Source: Hybos culiciformis
Taxonomy: Eukaryota; Arthropoda; Insecta; Diptera; Hybotidae
Length of the DNA: 64,000 nt
NCBI GenBank assembly: GCA_964007475.1
Contig: OZ023273.1
Span: 31,297,557 to 31,361,556 of the forward strand
Reading direction: 5' to 3'
Part shown: in pieces, positions 1-12,345 of the stretch
Layout of the letters: every line of letters starts with the position of its first letter
Numbering within the stretch: the first letter of the stretch is position 1
Notes under the pieces: model-generated
What the model was told of the DNA's origin: nothing
The model's database searches: none
Seen by the model: the letters and a program-made list of their open reading frames with translations, nothing else
Position numbers and translations under genes: made by a program

Positions 1-504
1 AGGTGTTCTTTTTTGTTAAAAAAAAAAAAAAATTAATATAATCAAGAGAAATTATCAGGTGTTTTAAACTTATTTCGTTATTTATGTCAATGCTTTTATG
101 ACAATTTTTTTTTTTTTTTGGATTTTTTTTTCATCCACTTTATGAAAAAAATATTTTGTATAGAAAAAATATCTTTTTGCAGAAATCAAAAGAAATTAAC
201 AGACATTAAATGGGGAATTTTTATGTTTTTTGTCCAACTGAATGAAACATTGAACCTTATTCAAAAAAAAAACAAGGTTGCCCTCTTATTATTCATAATA
301 ATTTGCTTTAAAAGTGATAATCATTATTTTGATATTAATATTATATCTTAATATTATTATACTTCTGACATAAAAACTGCCAAATTAAGTTATTGTGACA
401 TTAATATGGATACAATTGAAACGGCGTTAAAATGATAATTTTTAGAAAACTTATAAAAACCAACGCAACACTTAATTCAAGTGAGACCAATTGAGAAATT
501 AACA
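1..504. other. AT-rich non-coding stretch
   Basis: No recognisable gene. Long T and A tracts dominate. The part from about 420 to 504 is slightly GC-richer and probably belongs to the body of the SINE whose head lies at 505-592, because the head reads leftwards on the minus strand. Confidence 0.5.
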
Positions 505-592
505 CAAATTTCAGTCCGAGGTGGGAATCGAACCCACGACCGTACATGCCATAGGATAAGGGCAATACCACTGCACTATGCCATGACGGCTG
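505..592 (-). mobile_element. tRNA-derived SINE head (degenerate tRNA-like promoter)
   Basis: On the minus strand an RNA polymerase III box A, TAGTGCAGTGG (578 down to 568), fits the consensus TRGYNNARNNG. A box B, GGTTCGATTCC (534 down to 524), fits GGTTCRANNCC. Their starts are 44 bp apart, as in a tRNA, and a T stem GTGGG/CCCAC surrounds box B. The D-loop side resembles a tRNA-Gly. The sequence that should close the acceptor stem (after CCCAC) does not pair with the 5' side, so this is not a functional tRNA. A SINE head or a tRNA pseudogene are the alternatives. The 3' end of the element was not located. Confidence 0.6.
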
Positions 593-725
593 ACAAAACC
601 AGAATTGTTAAAGTAAAAAGAAATTTGGGAATATTATAGAAATATTTTTTACTTATGCGTAGTGATCAGAAGGTAACCACAAAGTTTTTCAGTGTTGTAA
701 GTACGTGATAAATCACGGTGAGGCT

Positions 726-788
726 GCTTACTGCACTATGTATGTGGCACTCGCTTGAGGCTTATTATCGCACTATGTATGTGGTACT
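726..788. repeat. Tandem duplication, about 37-bp period
   Basis: GCACTATGTATGTGG occurs at 733-747 and again at 770-784, each preceded by GCTTA and followed by a CACT or TACT end. The second unit carries three extra bases. This lies in a GC-richer island (about 640-910), probably an old transposable element. A related fragment (ATGTATGTGGCTACACTAT) is seen near 3900. Confidence 0.55.
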
Positions 789-869
789 TTCAAGTAAAAA
801 AATCTATACAACTCTTGCTTTGTCTGGGCGATTAAACTTAGTTTCCGCATTCATTGTGTAATATAACTA

Positions 870-899
870 TCAAATGTAAACGAAGTCAAATGTAAACGA
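870..899. repeat. Short tandem duplication, 16-bp period
   Basis: TCAAATGTAAACGA is repeated at 870-883 and 886-899, in the same GC-richer island as the 37-bp duplication. Confidence 0.6.
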
Positions 900-905
900 G
901 GCCCA

Positions 906-2567
906 ACCCAAAAACTTGAACTTTTATTGCTTTTTTTTGGTTATTACTTTTTTTTGGTTTCACGAAATCCAAATGACTGTTCGACGATTGCATTTAAAAA
1001 ACATATGGTTTTCAGTTTTACACTTTGTTTATCTTTTGGAGAGAACAAACTGTCTGTTTGAATCTAAAAAAAAATTGCTAATAAAATAAGAAATTTTTTC
1101 CAAAAAATGTTTTCAAGATAATTTTTATTTTAATTTTTTTTTTTAAGACTTTTTTAAAAGGAAATTATTTTCAAATAAAAATTGTTATCTTTGACGCAGA
1201 AAAAATAAAAACATTTTTTTTTGTTTTTTAAGTTGAATGGGTTTTTTTTTTATTATCAGTAATAAAAAATCGTCCTTTTGTGACTTGCTGATTAATATTC
1301 CCTCGAGTATTAATTTAATTAAAGGCATTTTGAACAATTATTTACTTTCGTTAAAAAAAAAAAAAAAAATATATATTTTTGAAGATTTACTTTTTTTTCG
1401 GCCAATTTTACAATTTTTTTTTGGATTTTTTTTTCAACCTTTTTTTGTTGAAACAATATTTTGTCGCAATTTTTTTATTTAACCTTTTTGTTTCTTTTTT
1501 TATTTAAAGCAAAATATTATAATTATTTAAAATAAAAAGAGCAGAAATTGCTTGCTTGAATACTTTTCGAATAAAAATTTTCTAGTTTTCTTTTTTTTTT
1601 GTAGTGGAATAGAAATTGTTAAGTTCGAATGAATTGGTGAATGTGGAAATATTAATTTCAAAAGGTAGGATGATAAATAAATTTCTGTGCTGTGTGGAAA
1701 AAGGGTAAATGATTTTCAGCCTTAAAAACTCTAGCCTTAAATTCATGATGATGATGAATTTCTCATCCCATCTTTTTGTCACAATTTCCTAGGTTGTATT
1801 TTTCCAATTTTATTTGAATTATTTAATTTCTGATGATAGACTTGAAGAAGCATGATGATCTTGGTGTTTAAACGCTTGAAACAAAAAAACAGAGAGTGGG
1901 ATAGTTAGGAGGAAATAATTTCTTATTAAAGCAATACAAGTTGTATTTAGATGATAACATCACAATAGTCTAAGGCTTAATGTTCCAAAATTTGAACAAA
2001 ACAATAATAAATCCCTGTTTATAATAAATACCTAAAATAATCTAAATGATAATAAGTACCGTCTTTTAGTCAACTGCATACAATATAAATTTTTTTCTGC
2101 AAAAAAAAAATTTAATTATGTAGAAAATAATACGTATTCAGCATAAGAATTCAAAAGTTGATTTATGAAAAAAAAAAAGAACTAAAATTATATTAAAATG
2201 TAGGTTCATGTGCATAAAATTCATAATACATATATGAATATATACTTTATATTTTTTGACTTAAGCATTTTAATTTCATCTTTATAATAATATATTTTTT
2301 GAGTGACTTTTGTATACATAATTCTTTATGTATTGTCAACAATATTGTATTGAAGGATTTATTTTCGTTTATGCAACATCCGTCTATTTATATCTCGATA
2401 ATAAACTATTTATGACAATAATAAGTTAAAGTGTATTATTCCTCCATTGAAACTTTGATTTAATTCTAACCAATGCTTCATTTATTTTAGTGAACAAAAT
2501 AGAGTAATACATGTTTAACATTTCCAGAATACACGTTTTTTCATATGTTTTTCTCTAAATTATTTTT
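906..2567. other. AT-rich non-coding stretch
   Basis: No supported gene. Open frames here are made of poly-F/K/N codons from T and A tracts and have no recognisable domain. Dense T tracts occupy 1130-1520. Confidence 0.6.
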
Positions 2568-2621
2568 ATACCCTTCGACCCGTAGTTTTTCGTCGCGACA
2601 AAAACTAAATAACGAAGGTAT
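2568..2621. repeat. Compact imperfect hairpin
   Basis: ATACCCTTCG (2568-2577) pairs with CGAAGGTAT (2613-2621), and TAGTTTTT pairs with AAAAACTA around the GC-rich centre CGTCGCGAC. Total length is 54 bp, with an asymmetric internal loop. It is more GC-rich than its surroundings. It could be the remnant of a palindromic MITE or a structured RNA; nothing decides between these. Confidence 0.5.
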
Positions 2622-4257
2622 CATTCAAAGATCCGTCGTACATGAAAGCAAAAATGCACTAACTCTTAAAAAAAATGTGATGAGTGAATTCCAACTTTGA
2701 TGAGTTAGTTTATTTTAAACATTTTTAAGTTATTTCGTGATGAATTAATTCATAGAGTCTAAAAAAATGGATAAATTTTCTAAATTTTGAAAAACTTAAT
2801 GGTATAAACAATGTTTCTGTTAAGCTTCATTAAAAAAAAAAAAAAATAAAAGAAAAAAAAAATATTAATGAAATATGATATCCTTATAAAAATTTATGTA
2901 CTATATATTATTTATAAAGTTAATTTCGAAATATTATTTTATTATTTTGAGGTTTTGTTTTTATATTTAAATAAACTCTTTTCTATCTTTTATATAGTTA
3001 TTCAAGCATTTTTTATGCAGATTTATATGCTGCAAAAAAAAACTTGTATAAATATAAATATGTATGAAACAAACATATGAAATGTATACAAATATGTTTA
3101 TTAAATATACATATTTCATAATGATTTATGGTTGATTAAACAAAAAACTATTAAAAAAAATCATTAAAAATCTCTGTGCAAATCTAGGAATAAATTCAAA
3201 ATAATTTTATTTTTTATCGTACAAGAATTTTATCTTCGGGCTTGCTTTATTAGAATAATTTATAAGAGAATTGACTTTATTTTATGCAGATACTTAAAAA
3301 TTACTTAAAATACATATTGATTAGTTGTCCGAATTTTTTATTTATCATATGGCAATCAAATGTATTTTATTTCAAATTAAGTTTTTTAACAAATAAAGAA
3401 TAAAGAAATAAAGAAAAATCAATATCAAAAATTAAAATTATATTAAAACTACATTGTTTGCTTATAACATTGACTATAATAAGAATACTAAAAAGATTAT
3501 CAGTTTCAAATAACGTTTTTTCAGACCTTTTTACACTTTTTTTAAATATCAACAACTTAAAGGCACATAAATAGTAAAAATAATCTTATAAAAGAACTAT
3601 ATTTTAAATTCCAGCCTTATAGGTATATGAACCTTAAAATTAGATCAAATATAGTCATAGCTGCAGGCCAACACGTTAATTTTATTTTATTAGGTATTAA
3701 AATAATCCTTCAAGCTTCTTTTCTGTTGAGATCAGCTATTTAATAATGAGAACCAGAGATTTAAAGGACTCAATAAAAATATTTCTGATCGGTGTTAGGT
3801 GTTACATATATATAAAAAAAATATATATATTTTCATAAACGACAATACTACATATTTAATGTTCCAATATGGAAAATTAGGAAGGTGGTACTGCATTAGT
3901 ATTATGTATGTGGCTACACTATATGTTTGTTATTTTTAAGCATTATGATAGAAAATATTATGTTGAAAAAATTGTATACAGTTGTATATAGGAAAACCGT
4001 ATCCAACGTCTCCATATCCACATCATTATTTTTAATATATAAAGATTTATAAGTAATAAAGATTTATAATTAATTTAGATATATTTAATTTAAATGGTTC
4101 CAAAATTGTTGAATTTTACATCCCTGCTTATTTTTCTTGCAATAAACTTTGTAGGTCGAATCATAATATCAGTAGTGTGAAGCACATTAAATAAATATAA
4201 GTAAGGAGCGAGGATATTTTTGGTCTTAAATTATTTTCAAAAATTGCACTTGGTGTT
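2622..4257. other. AT-rich non-coding stretch
   Basis: No supported gene. A weak inverted repeat (about 12-bp arms) sits at 3077-3122. A short match to the 726-788 repeat lies near 3885-3920. Confidence 0.55.
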
Positions 4258-4565
4258 GGTACAACCATTGAGTAATAATATTTATAAGAGGGACAGAATT
4301 CATACTAGTAATTTTTTTTCTAAATAACTCAAAAATTATGACAATATTTTCAATGTTTTGAATAAATTTTTTTAACTCAAATGTGTTTATTCTTAATTTT
4401 ATTATTTTTATTATTGTATTAAGATAAACACATTTGAGTGTGCAATTTTTATTCAATACATTGATAATATTGTCATCATTTTTGAGTTTTAAAAAAAAAA
4501 AAATCTGAAATTTACTTGTATGAATTCTGACCCTCTTATAAATATAATTACTCAATGGTACAACC
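4258..4565. mobile_element. Palindromic MITE (290 bp) with 9-bp flanking direct repeats
   Basis: The element 4267-4556 is almost entirely an inverted repeat. The left arm begins ATTGAGTAATAATATTTATA and the right arm ends with its complement. Arms are about 130-145 bp with scattered mismatches and small indels around an AT spacer at about 4397-4420. It is flanked on both sides by GGTACAACC (4258-4266 and 4557-4565), which reads as a target-site duplication. Nine bases would suit a Mutator-type element, but if the terminal CC belongs to the element the duplication shrinks to TACAA, so the superfamily stays open. A 109-codon minus-strand frame inside it is a by-product of the palindrome, not a gene. 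Confidence 0.8.
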
Positions 4566-5030
4566 TAACATGTAAATTAGTGAATTACAAACTATTAAAA
4601 TCGATAATGTATGCTTAAAAACATAACATACAGAGTGCTTTTTACTCGGGACTACACTAACCGTTTATTTGCTTTTTATTTGGTTCCTTTTTCATTCGAT
4701 TGAACTTTTGAAGTAATATTTTTTTTTATTCCTTTGATTTCACTCTTTATTGAGCAAAAAAATGAAGAAACAAACATACAAAAAAAAAAAAAAATAGGAA
4801 AAAGAAAAAAAAATATACAAAATAAGGGAAAAACATGTGTAAATAAAAATTCACTTATTTTCAATATTTTTGAATGAAATCAGGTAAAAGCGAAATTTAT
4901 TTGTCAATTTTTATTTATTTTTTATTTTTTTCTATTTTTAGTCAAATAACTAAATTCGATGCTTTCTTTCCTTAAAAATACAAATGTATGAATTAAATAA
5001 TTTTTGTTTTCGAAATAAATCATGTTTATG
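4566..5030. other. AT-rich non-coding stretch before the gap
   Basis: No gene or ordered repeat seen. A tracts are dense at 4780-4820. Confidence 0.6.
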
Positions 5031-5230
5031 NNNNNNNNNNNNNNNNNNNNNNNNNNNNNNNNNNNNNNNNNNNNNNNNNNNNNNNNNNNNNNNNNNNNNN
5101 NNNNNNNNNNNNNNNNNNNNNNNNNNNNNNNNNNNNNNNNNNNNNNNNNNNNNNNNNNNNNNNNNNNNNNNNNNNNNNNNNNNNNNNNNNNNNNNNNNNN
5201 NNNNNNNNNNNNNNNNNNNNNNNNNNNNNN
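5031..5230. other. Assembly gap of 200 N
   Basis: Exactly 200 unknown bases. A fixed round number is typical of a scaffolder placeholder, so the true distance and even the order across this point are unproven. Two open frames that cross it are artefacts. Confidence 0.97.
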
Positions 5231-8200
5231 CTTAATAACTTTTCAAAATAAAATTTCCAATTAGTTAGTTAACTTTTAAAATATTGTAGAGAAAAAAAAA
5301 TCATTTAGAAAAAAAGATTATCTGTACTTTCAAAATTTATACTGTGACGAGTTAAATTTTTTTTTTTTATAAAAAATAATATCTTTGGGATCAATTTCCT
5401 AAATTGTTTGTGTGGTTTTCAAGGGTGATTTGTTTATTGTTTGGATTTACAAAATAAAATAAAATATTTCTAAGAAATCAGAATCTATCAGAAAGCTTCT
5501 TATACTACAATAATAATACAGAAAAAAAAATCTTAAAATATATTCGAATTTTTTTTATAAAAATATTATGTGTGTGTATAATACCATATATATATATTAT
5601 AGATACAAAAACTTAATGTATGAATAAAGTTTCAATAATAATACTCAATTTGGAAAATATTTTTCAACCATTAAGGGGAAGTTTTTATCATTTATATAAG
5701 TTTGAATTAAAATTGTTCAATTTCATGGTTATTTGATTCTATTTTTTTATTTTTTTTTTTGTGCTTTGGCCAAAAATCTATCTAGAAAACGTTTTTGGCA
5801 CTCACAAGTTTTAAATAATTCAATTTAAAATAAAAATTAAATAAAAGAAAAACTCTCAGCAAAAAAAAAAGGAATATATTATATTTAATTTTGTGTTTTT
5901 TTTTCATTGATTAAAAATAAAAGTAATTTTTTTATTTTTTTAGAAATTTCGGTTTAACATAATTTAAGGCAACCCAATTGAAAAACTTAAAATAATTTGG
6001 TGAAACTTAAATTCAAAACTAAAAAAAAAATTATTGCTTCAAAAACTATATATGTTGAAAAATATCTTTGAGGTCTAATAATATATTTTTTCTCATATAC
6101 GACGTGTGCTCATAATTTATTTAAAGAAGGTCTGTTAAAAACATTATAATGTTAAGTAACCAAACCACTTAAATTTGTAATTCTAAGCAAACTATGTTAG
6201 CTTAGAGGTAGATAGTAAAGTTAGATCATACATTATATGGTCGGAGACTTCCTTTTTAAATTAATATTTTATTAAAAAATGTAACATTTAAAGTTTTTAG
6301 CCCTTATTTGTAGCATTTCAAATCCATGATTAAGTAAATGTTTTTAGCAGAGTCCTGATTATTTTTTTATAAGTTTGTGAATATTCTAAATATATTTGTT
6401 TTCCGCATAACTTCCTTAAAATATTCAAAAATGAATAAAAGGATTATATGTATAAGATTTTATTGAAATCTATATAATGTAATATTAATTTTTTTTAAAT
6501 TGTTAATGAATTCTGATTAAAATTGGGTAGATAGATTTAGAAGTTAATAAAATGAGTATACCCTATTATTTCCAAGGATTGGAGCTGAGGTCTGAATTTC
6601 CAATCTTGTATATATAGTATATTACTATTACAGTATTGGTATATGATATTTAAGGAACCTCAAAAATATGCCTCTGCCTGTGACCAAGTATCTTACATCG
6701 AAAACGGAAATGAAGCTCTATTCTATATTGTATACTTTTTTCCCTTTATTTAAATTCAAATCATTATTATATTAGACCAGTTTCATGCAAAATTTATTAA
6801 GTAGTGTTCTGCTGTTTTTACAGCTAAATTTTGACTCGTCATTTTCTGGTCAAATTAAAAAGGTCGCATGGTGGGAAAGACTTTGGTATATAAAGTATAC
6901 TTGTGTGGTCACGATAAAAATTCAAATATTTTGCTATTGAGACTAGTAATCATTACAGAATATTGTTTTGAAAAAATGATCAATACTTTTCTAAAAAAGG
7001 ACCTTTATTTTAATAACGAAAGTAATTTAATTTTTACAACCATAGAGAATATTAGAATATGTCACATCATAATAATCGCTTATTTATTTATAAATTACAT
7101 TACCATTTACAGCAAGTAGTTAAAAACTTTACAGAACTCATAATTTTAAACCTGCTTAAATTAATTATTGTCTTTTTCAATGTCTTAAAAGTATTCATTA
7201 TATATAGTTACAAAATATATACAGAAAAAAAATATTTGCCATTTAAAAAGATTTTAATTTATAAATGATGTTCTTGATTTTAAAATTTAATTTTCTATCA
7301 ACAGTATATAACAACAAGTCAGTAATGAAAATCTGTGTCACACCACATTGTTTTTTTTTATATATATTTTATTATACATTAAATTTTCTTTTCTTATAAT
7401 TTTCCTTGTGGAAACTTAATGAAAGCTCATAAAATATGTCTGAGCCTAATTTTTCCACACCAGCAGGCACATAATCGCTTCCACATTATGGGAGTGTCGC
7501 TTTAAGATAAATTTTTATTATAAAAAATATATATATTCATATATATGTATGTGTATACTATTCAACGACACTGATTTTTATTTATTTTTTTTATTTTTTT
7601 TTTCATTTCAAAAGAGAAGAGAAATAATCTTTTAATATGCCAAAAGAATTAAAACCACAAATTATCACAGTAAAAGCTAAAGGAAAATGGTATAAATGTA
7701 TATGTATAAAAATAATATATTTATTATATATATATATATTTTTATATGTATATATACAAAAATAAAATCAAGATAAATACTAACGACAATAAAATAAAAT
7801 GTTTTTAATTTTCTCCCTAATTTTGTCTAATTTGTGCCGACATGAATCTTCTTCTTAAAATAAAGTAAAAACGTTTTTCTTTCTTCTTTTTGTTTTTTAG
7901 TAATTTTTTACAATACTATGTGTAATATATATTATACTTCGAATTGCCTCATCTCTTTTATGTCTATATAAATAAAATAAAAGAAAATTGACACAAATGG
8001 AGACTTGTATGAGTTTTAATTAAAAATATCTAAAAAAATAAATCAAAATGCAACTAATAAAGATGTTCAGCAATAGGATAAGATGTAACACTCGCTCAGT
8101 GTACCTATCGTAAACCAGCTATTCAAATGCTAATAAATATTTGCTGTTTATAAAGAATGCCTTTTAATTTTATAATTATTTATTTCAGTAATATTATTCA

Positions 8201-8283
8201 GTCATTTAAATCATTTAAGATTTTCTTTTTAAAAATGTATTAAGAAAATGATTTTTAAATATCGGCAAAGAAGACCTGGATGT
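5231..8283. other. AT-rich non-coding stretch
   Basis: No supported gene. Short AT-only inverted repeats occur (for example 7697-7757), as expected by chance in DNA this AT-rich. A small hairpin CTAAGC/GCTTAG lies near 6183-6205. Confidence 0.55.
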
Positions 8284-8401
8284 ACAACTAAAAATTTTAA
8301 CATTTTAGCAAAGCAAAATCTGTGCAGTTATCATAATGTGACAATTAATATTTTATGTAAATCATCAACTGCACAGATTTTGCTTTGTTAAAATTAGTTG
8401 T
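8284..8401. repeat. Inverted repeat with 21-bp perfect stem (MITE-like)
   Basis: The 21 bases at 8309-8329 are the exact reverse complement of 8367-8387, with a 37-nt loop. Outside this stem ACAACTAA (8284-8291) pairs with TTAGTTGT (8394-8401); the left arm has a 7-base insertion between the two blocks. No clear target-site duplication is seen. A small foldback element or a transcribed hairpin are both possible. Confidence 0.65.
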
Positions 8402-8832
8402 GGCAAATGTTATTTTAAAATAAATTCGGATACAGCTGGTCTTATTTGTCAATAATTATACAAAAATTATTTTCTATTGCACTTTTAAAGGAAAACATTT
8501 TTCAAAAAGTTTTTTTTAATTATTTTGTTTTTCATTTAGATTTTTTTAAAATTCTATATGTATAAATCGAAATATTGACAAAATAAAATGGCTATAATTA
8601 AAAACACAAACTATTTTGTTATATAACGCACAAATTTGTTTGGTTAGTAGTTATGTTAGTTATGTTATTCTCCGAAAGATAGTTTTGTTGATTTTCGAGC
8701 TTTACAAAATAATATTAGTACACATAATAATCAAATTAAAAATTTTCCGGAAAAAATAACAAATCAAAGTTCTCTATATATAACAATGCCAGTTATTAGA
8801 TATGAATAAATTTTAATAAGAGAATAAAAATT
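8402..8832. other. AT-rich non-coding stretch
   Basis: Nothing recognisable apart from a short direct repeat of GTTAGT(A/T)GTTATG type near 8640-8665. Confidence 0.55.
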
Positions 8833-8859
8833 TTATTATTATTATTATTATTATTATTA
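8833..8859. repeat. Microsatellite (TTA)9
   Basis: Nine uninterrupted TTA units. Confidence 0.95.
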
Positions 8860-8943
8860 CTTTTTCCATTTTGAGCATACTTTACATTTAATTACCCTAA
8901 TTTTTATATCTATTATTTCAAAAAATTCCGAAACATTTATTTT

Positions 8944-8962
8944 GGCGTCGGTGGGGGCACGT
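8944..8962 (+). other. GC-rich patch resembling an LTR-retrotransposon primer-binding site
   Basis: The GC-rich block read as TGGCGTCGGTGGGGGCAC stands alone in AT-rich DNA. It begins TGG, the complement of a tRNA CCA end, preceded by a T tract. Insect BEL and Gypsy elements have similar TGGCG-type priming sites. No flanking LTR or gag/pol frame is visible, so this is at best a remnant. Confidence 0.2.
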
Positions 8963-9912
8963 TCTAAATATGATAATATAATTTTATTACATTTCAGCTT
9001 CATGTAACTTTGAATTGGAATGGATAAAATAAATAGAGGAAAAAAAGATATAATATATTTTGATTTGATTCAGAAGAAAATTATAAAACAAACTAAGTGA
9101 TAGCTTTTGTTTTTATCAATTATTTTGTTATTTTATTGCTTTTTTTATGCGATTATTTAAGTTTTTTTTTTTGTATTTTATTTATATTAAAATTATTTTG
9201 TAAATCTTAAATAATAATCAAAAAATGTAAATTACTTTCCCTATTTTGTAATCTGTTTTACTGAAAGTCTGAAATTGTCCAGTTTTTTTGTTAAAGTTAA
9301 TAATTAGAATTCAAAGGATGTCAAATTTTCTTACATTGAGTTTGAATTGGGTGCTTTAGAAGAGTAGTTTTTGATTTAGTTTAGTTCCGGAAATAATCGC
9401 CGAAAATAGCGTTTTCTTTATGTGTATGTTTGAGAGATAGCGTTAACAAATTTTGTATTATTTCCTTCACTTTCACTTAATTTTTTTATAAATATTTCCA
9501 ATATTGTTAATATTAAAGTGAAACAATTGAAATTTATCATTTAAAAATAAAAATTAAACTACATTATAATTTTCTAATTATGACCCGCCTTAACCCTGAT
9601 CAGAATTCTTGCTTTTTAGAAATAATCTTTATTTCATTAATATTTTTTAATTCAATTATATCATTTCGCATTGATTTCACTTAGCAAATTAAGAAAAATG
9701 AAAACTAATCCTTAATATTTACATTAACTTAATATATGTATTTGAAAAGAAAAACTTTCTATCATAAACATATGTTACAATTAATTTAATCATTAAAATA
9801 TTATATATAATTCATTTATTTATTGAATGATTTTGAATATTTAATATCTGCATTATACAATTATCATTCATTTTAATAAAATTTATATGTTATATAGTAT
9901 GTATTAATGTTG

Positions 9913-9917
<5 letters not shown>
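8963..9917. other. AT-rich non-coding stretch
   Basis: No gene. A small GC-richer patch lies at about 9384-9412 without identifiable structure. Confidence 0.55.

Positions 9918-9980
<63 letters not shown>
9918..9980. repeat. Microsatellite (AT)n, about 63 bp
   Basis: Uninterrupted alternating A and T. It is self-complementary and can extrude as a cruciform. It is also a likely site of length error in the assembly. Confidence 0.97.
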
Positions 9981-9983
<3 letters not shown>

Positions 9984-12345
9984 CTTTTACTTTTCTAAAT
10001 GAATGATTCTGTCTATTTACAAAACAGAAAATTATTTATTTAAAATAATTTAATACATATATAAATGTACATAAATGTATGTATATATACTTAAATATTG
10101 TGAATATTGTTCGATGAACAAAATATTCCCATAAATATGTATTAGGAAAATTCTTAAATATATTCTGATCCTTTTATTTTTGTTTTTCTTATAAAATTAA
10201 TATGGTTAATGGTGCCTCTAAGTCTAGTAACTTTCAAATTATTTTTTCTTAATCAGTAATAAATTTTTCTATTATTTCTTTCATATAAATTCTGCTTTTT
10301 TTTTATCTAATTAAATTAAATAGTATAATATTGAATTTGGTAAAACAACAAATAAATCGAATAAATTTAAGATTCTATGTATCGGATTTATACGAAAAAT
10401 ACAAAATCCAAAAATTATTTTTCATTTTATTATCATTAATGAAAAGAGCTTATTATGCTTGATAAATTATCTCATGATTTATTTGCAAAGTTTTGTTTCT
10501 CGCTAATTTTTTGTTATAATAAGTTATATATACAGTATGTATATCAAATAAGTTTGCCTTGGAAAATATTTTTTGGTTAGAAAATTAAAGAAAAGTATTT
10601 GCATAATACCCTTGAAGTTTCCTTCAAGAAAAAATAAAATGGAAAATTTTTAAGAATCTATATATGTATCTAAAATTTAATCATCATAATTGTTTTGAAT
10701 CAAACAATCGTAACGTGAAAAAAAAATTATAATCAATTTATGAAATTGCAAAAAATAAGTATGCAATAAATAACTATGTATGTATGTACGTGCATGTTGT
10801 AAGTACAGATATTTCAACAGAATTTTATATAAAAAACTAAAACATTATGTATATTTAGGCTATCTCAAAGAATGGATTTTCAGTTTTTCAAAACCTACAA
10901 TTAACGAAAACTATTGAATAATGTGCACCAACATAAAACAAAGATGTAAATCTCTAACTCGTAAGCTCAAGAGACCAGATAAAAATATGGCTTAGAAAGG
11001 TTGTATAATTAAGAAGGGTTTATTATATTAAGTATTTTTTTTTTTTCAACAATGAAAAAAATTAAGCAAATTTATTTAAAATTTGAATTCTTTCTGCAAC
11101 CACCCCAATTTTTTTTTTAATTTAAATTCTTTTACAAATTATTACATTATTTGATATTTACTCATTTTTCACTTTTTAATATTTTATTTTTTTTATATTG
11201 TAATGTTTTTTTTTGGTGTATTGAAAAAAATAAATAAAAAACTTATATTTAAGTGAATTTATTTTTTGTACTAAATTTGTACTAAATATGAACTAAAAAT
11301 TCTAAAATATTTATTTTTATGTATGACTTACTGGAATTTCCAGGTTAAAAAATAGTTCACCGACAAAGCATCATATTGAAATTTATATCTTCCTAAAAGG
11401 CAATAATCTGGGTTTAAAGAAACATTTAATGTTATGAAAATTAAACAAAAAATATTGAATTAATATGTATGTATTTGAAAAACTATATAATAATAGTACA
11501 TTATAATTAGAGCAAATAATTATAGTTTATTTTTAATTATAAATTATGAATTGCAAACTGAATAATAATTAAGGCTGAACCAAATCTTAATAATAAATTT
11601 ATAGTTATGAACGTACACTACATCTATAAAAATTCTTTATAATCAACATTTTATATAAATATCATTATTTTATTCACTCGTATGTTGAAAATAAATCACA
11701 TAACATGTTATGAATTCTTTAAACTACAGGATCAGTGTAATCATTTGGTATACTGCAATATAACGATTTTTCGTACAGGTTTTGTTTTATAATCTGTATA
11801 AGAAAAAAATATACAAAATTTTTAAAAATTCTTAGTAAGAGAAAATTTTTGTTTGTATTTTTTGTCATATCTTGTCAGATTTTGACTGACTGACGTCTTT
11901 ATAATAAACTCAATTTTTTTTTGATTGATCAAACTTACCGAATTTTTTTTTAATAAAATTTAAATTTTTTAAATAAAAAATTAAATTAAAAAAAAATCCA
12001 CTATAGCTAATAAAAAGATTTAAAAAAAATAAATAAAAAAATTGTCACAACCCTAAATAATTTTTTTTTTCATCTTCTTTTTGCCTCTTTTCAAGAATCT
12101 AATAAAAGTGGATAAAAATAAATGGGCTTAACCAAATAGACCACAAGAAATAATCTTTTTATTATTAACCCCGTAAGAAAAGAGCGAAATAAAATTTTAC
12201 ATTTAATAAAAAAAAAAAAAAAAGAGCTTAAGAAAAGATTACACAATTTTTATGAGCCTCAATAATTTATTCAGATTGCCCACAAAAATACTATTTAAAT
12301 CAACTTAAATGAGTTTATTTTATTTTTTTGTGCTTTTTTTTTTTA
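9981..12345. other. AT-rich non-coding stretch
   Basis: No gene. Contains a triplicated 11-bp unit of TTTGTACTAAA type at about 11266-11298 and a 14-bp palindrome CATAACATGTTATG near 11699. Confidence 0.55.

Noticed and set aside
4226..4555. 109-codon minus-strand open frame
   Set aside because: It lies almost wholly inside the palindromic element at 4267-4556, so the frame is a by-product of the inverted repeat; it has no recognised domain.
4984..5264. Open frames across the N run
   Set aside because: They are open only because unknown bases contain no stop codons.
9918..9980. AT tract as a regulatory or origin element
   Set aside because: A plain AT microsatellite; nothing nearby supports a replication or promoter role.
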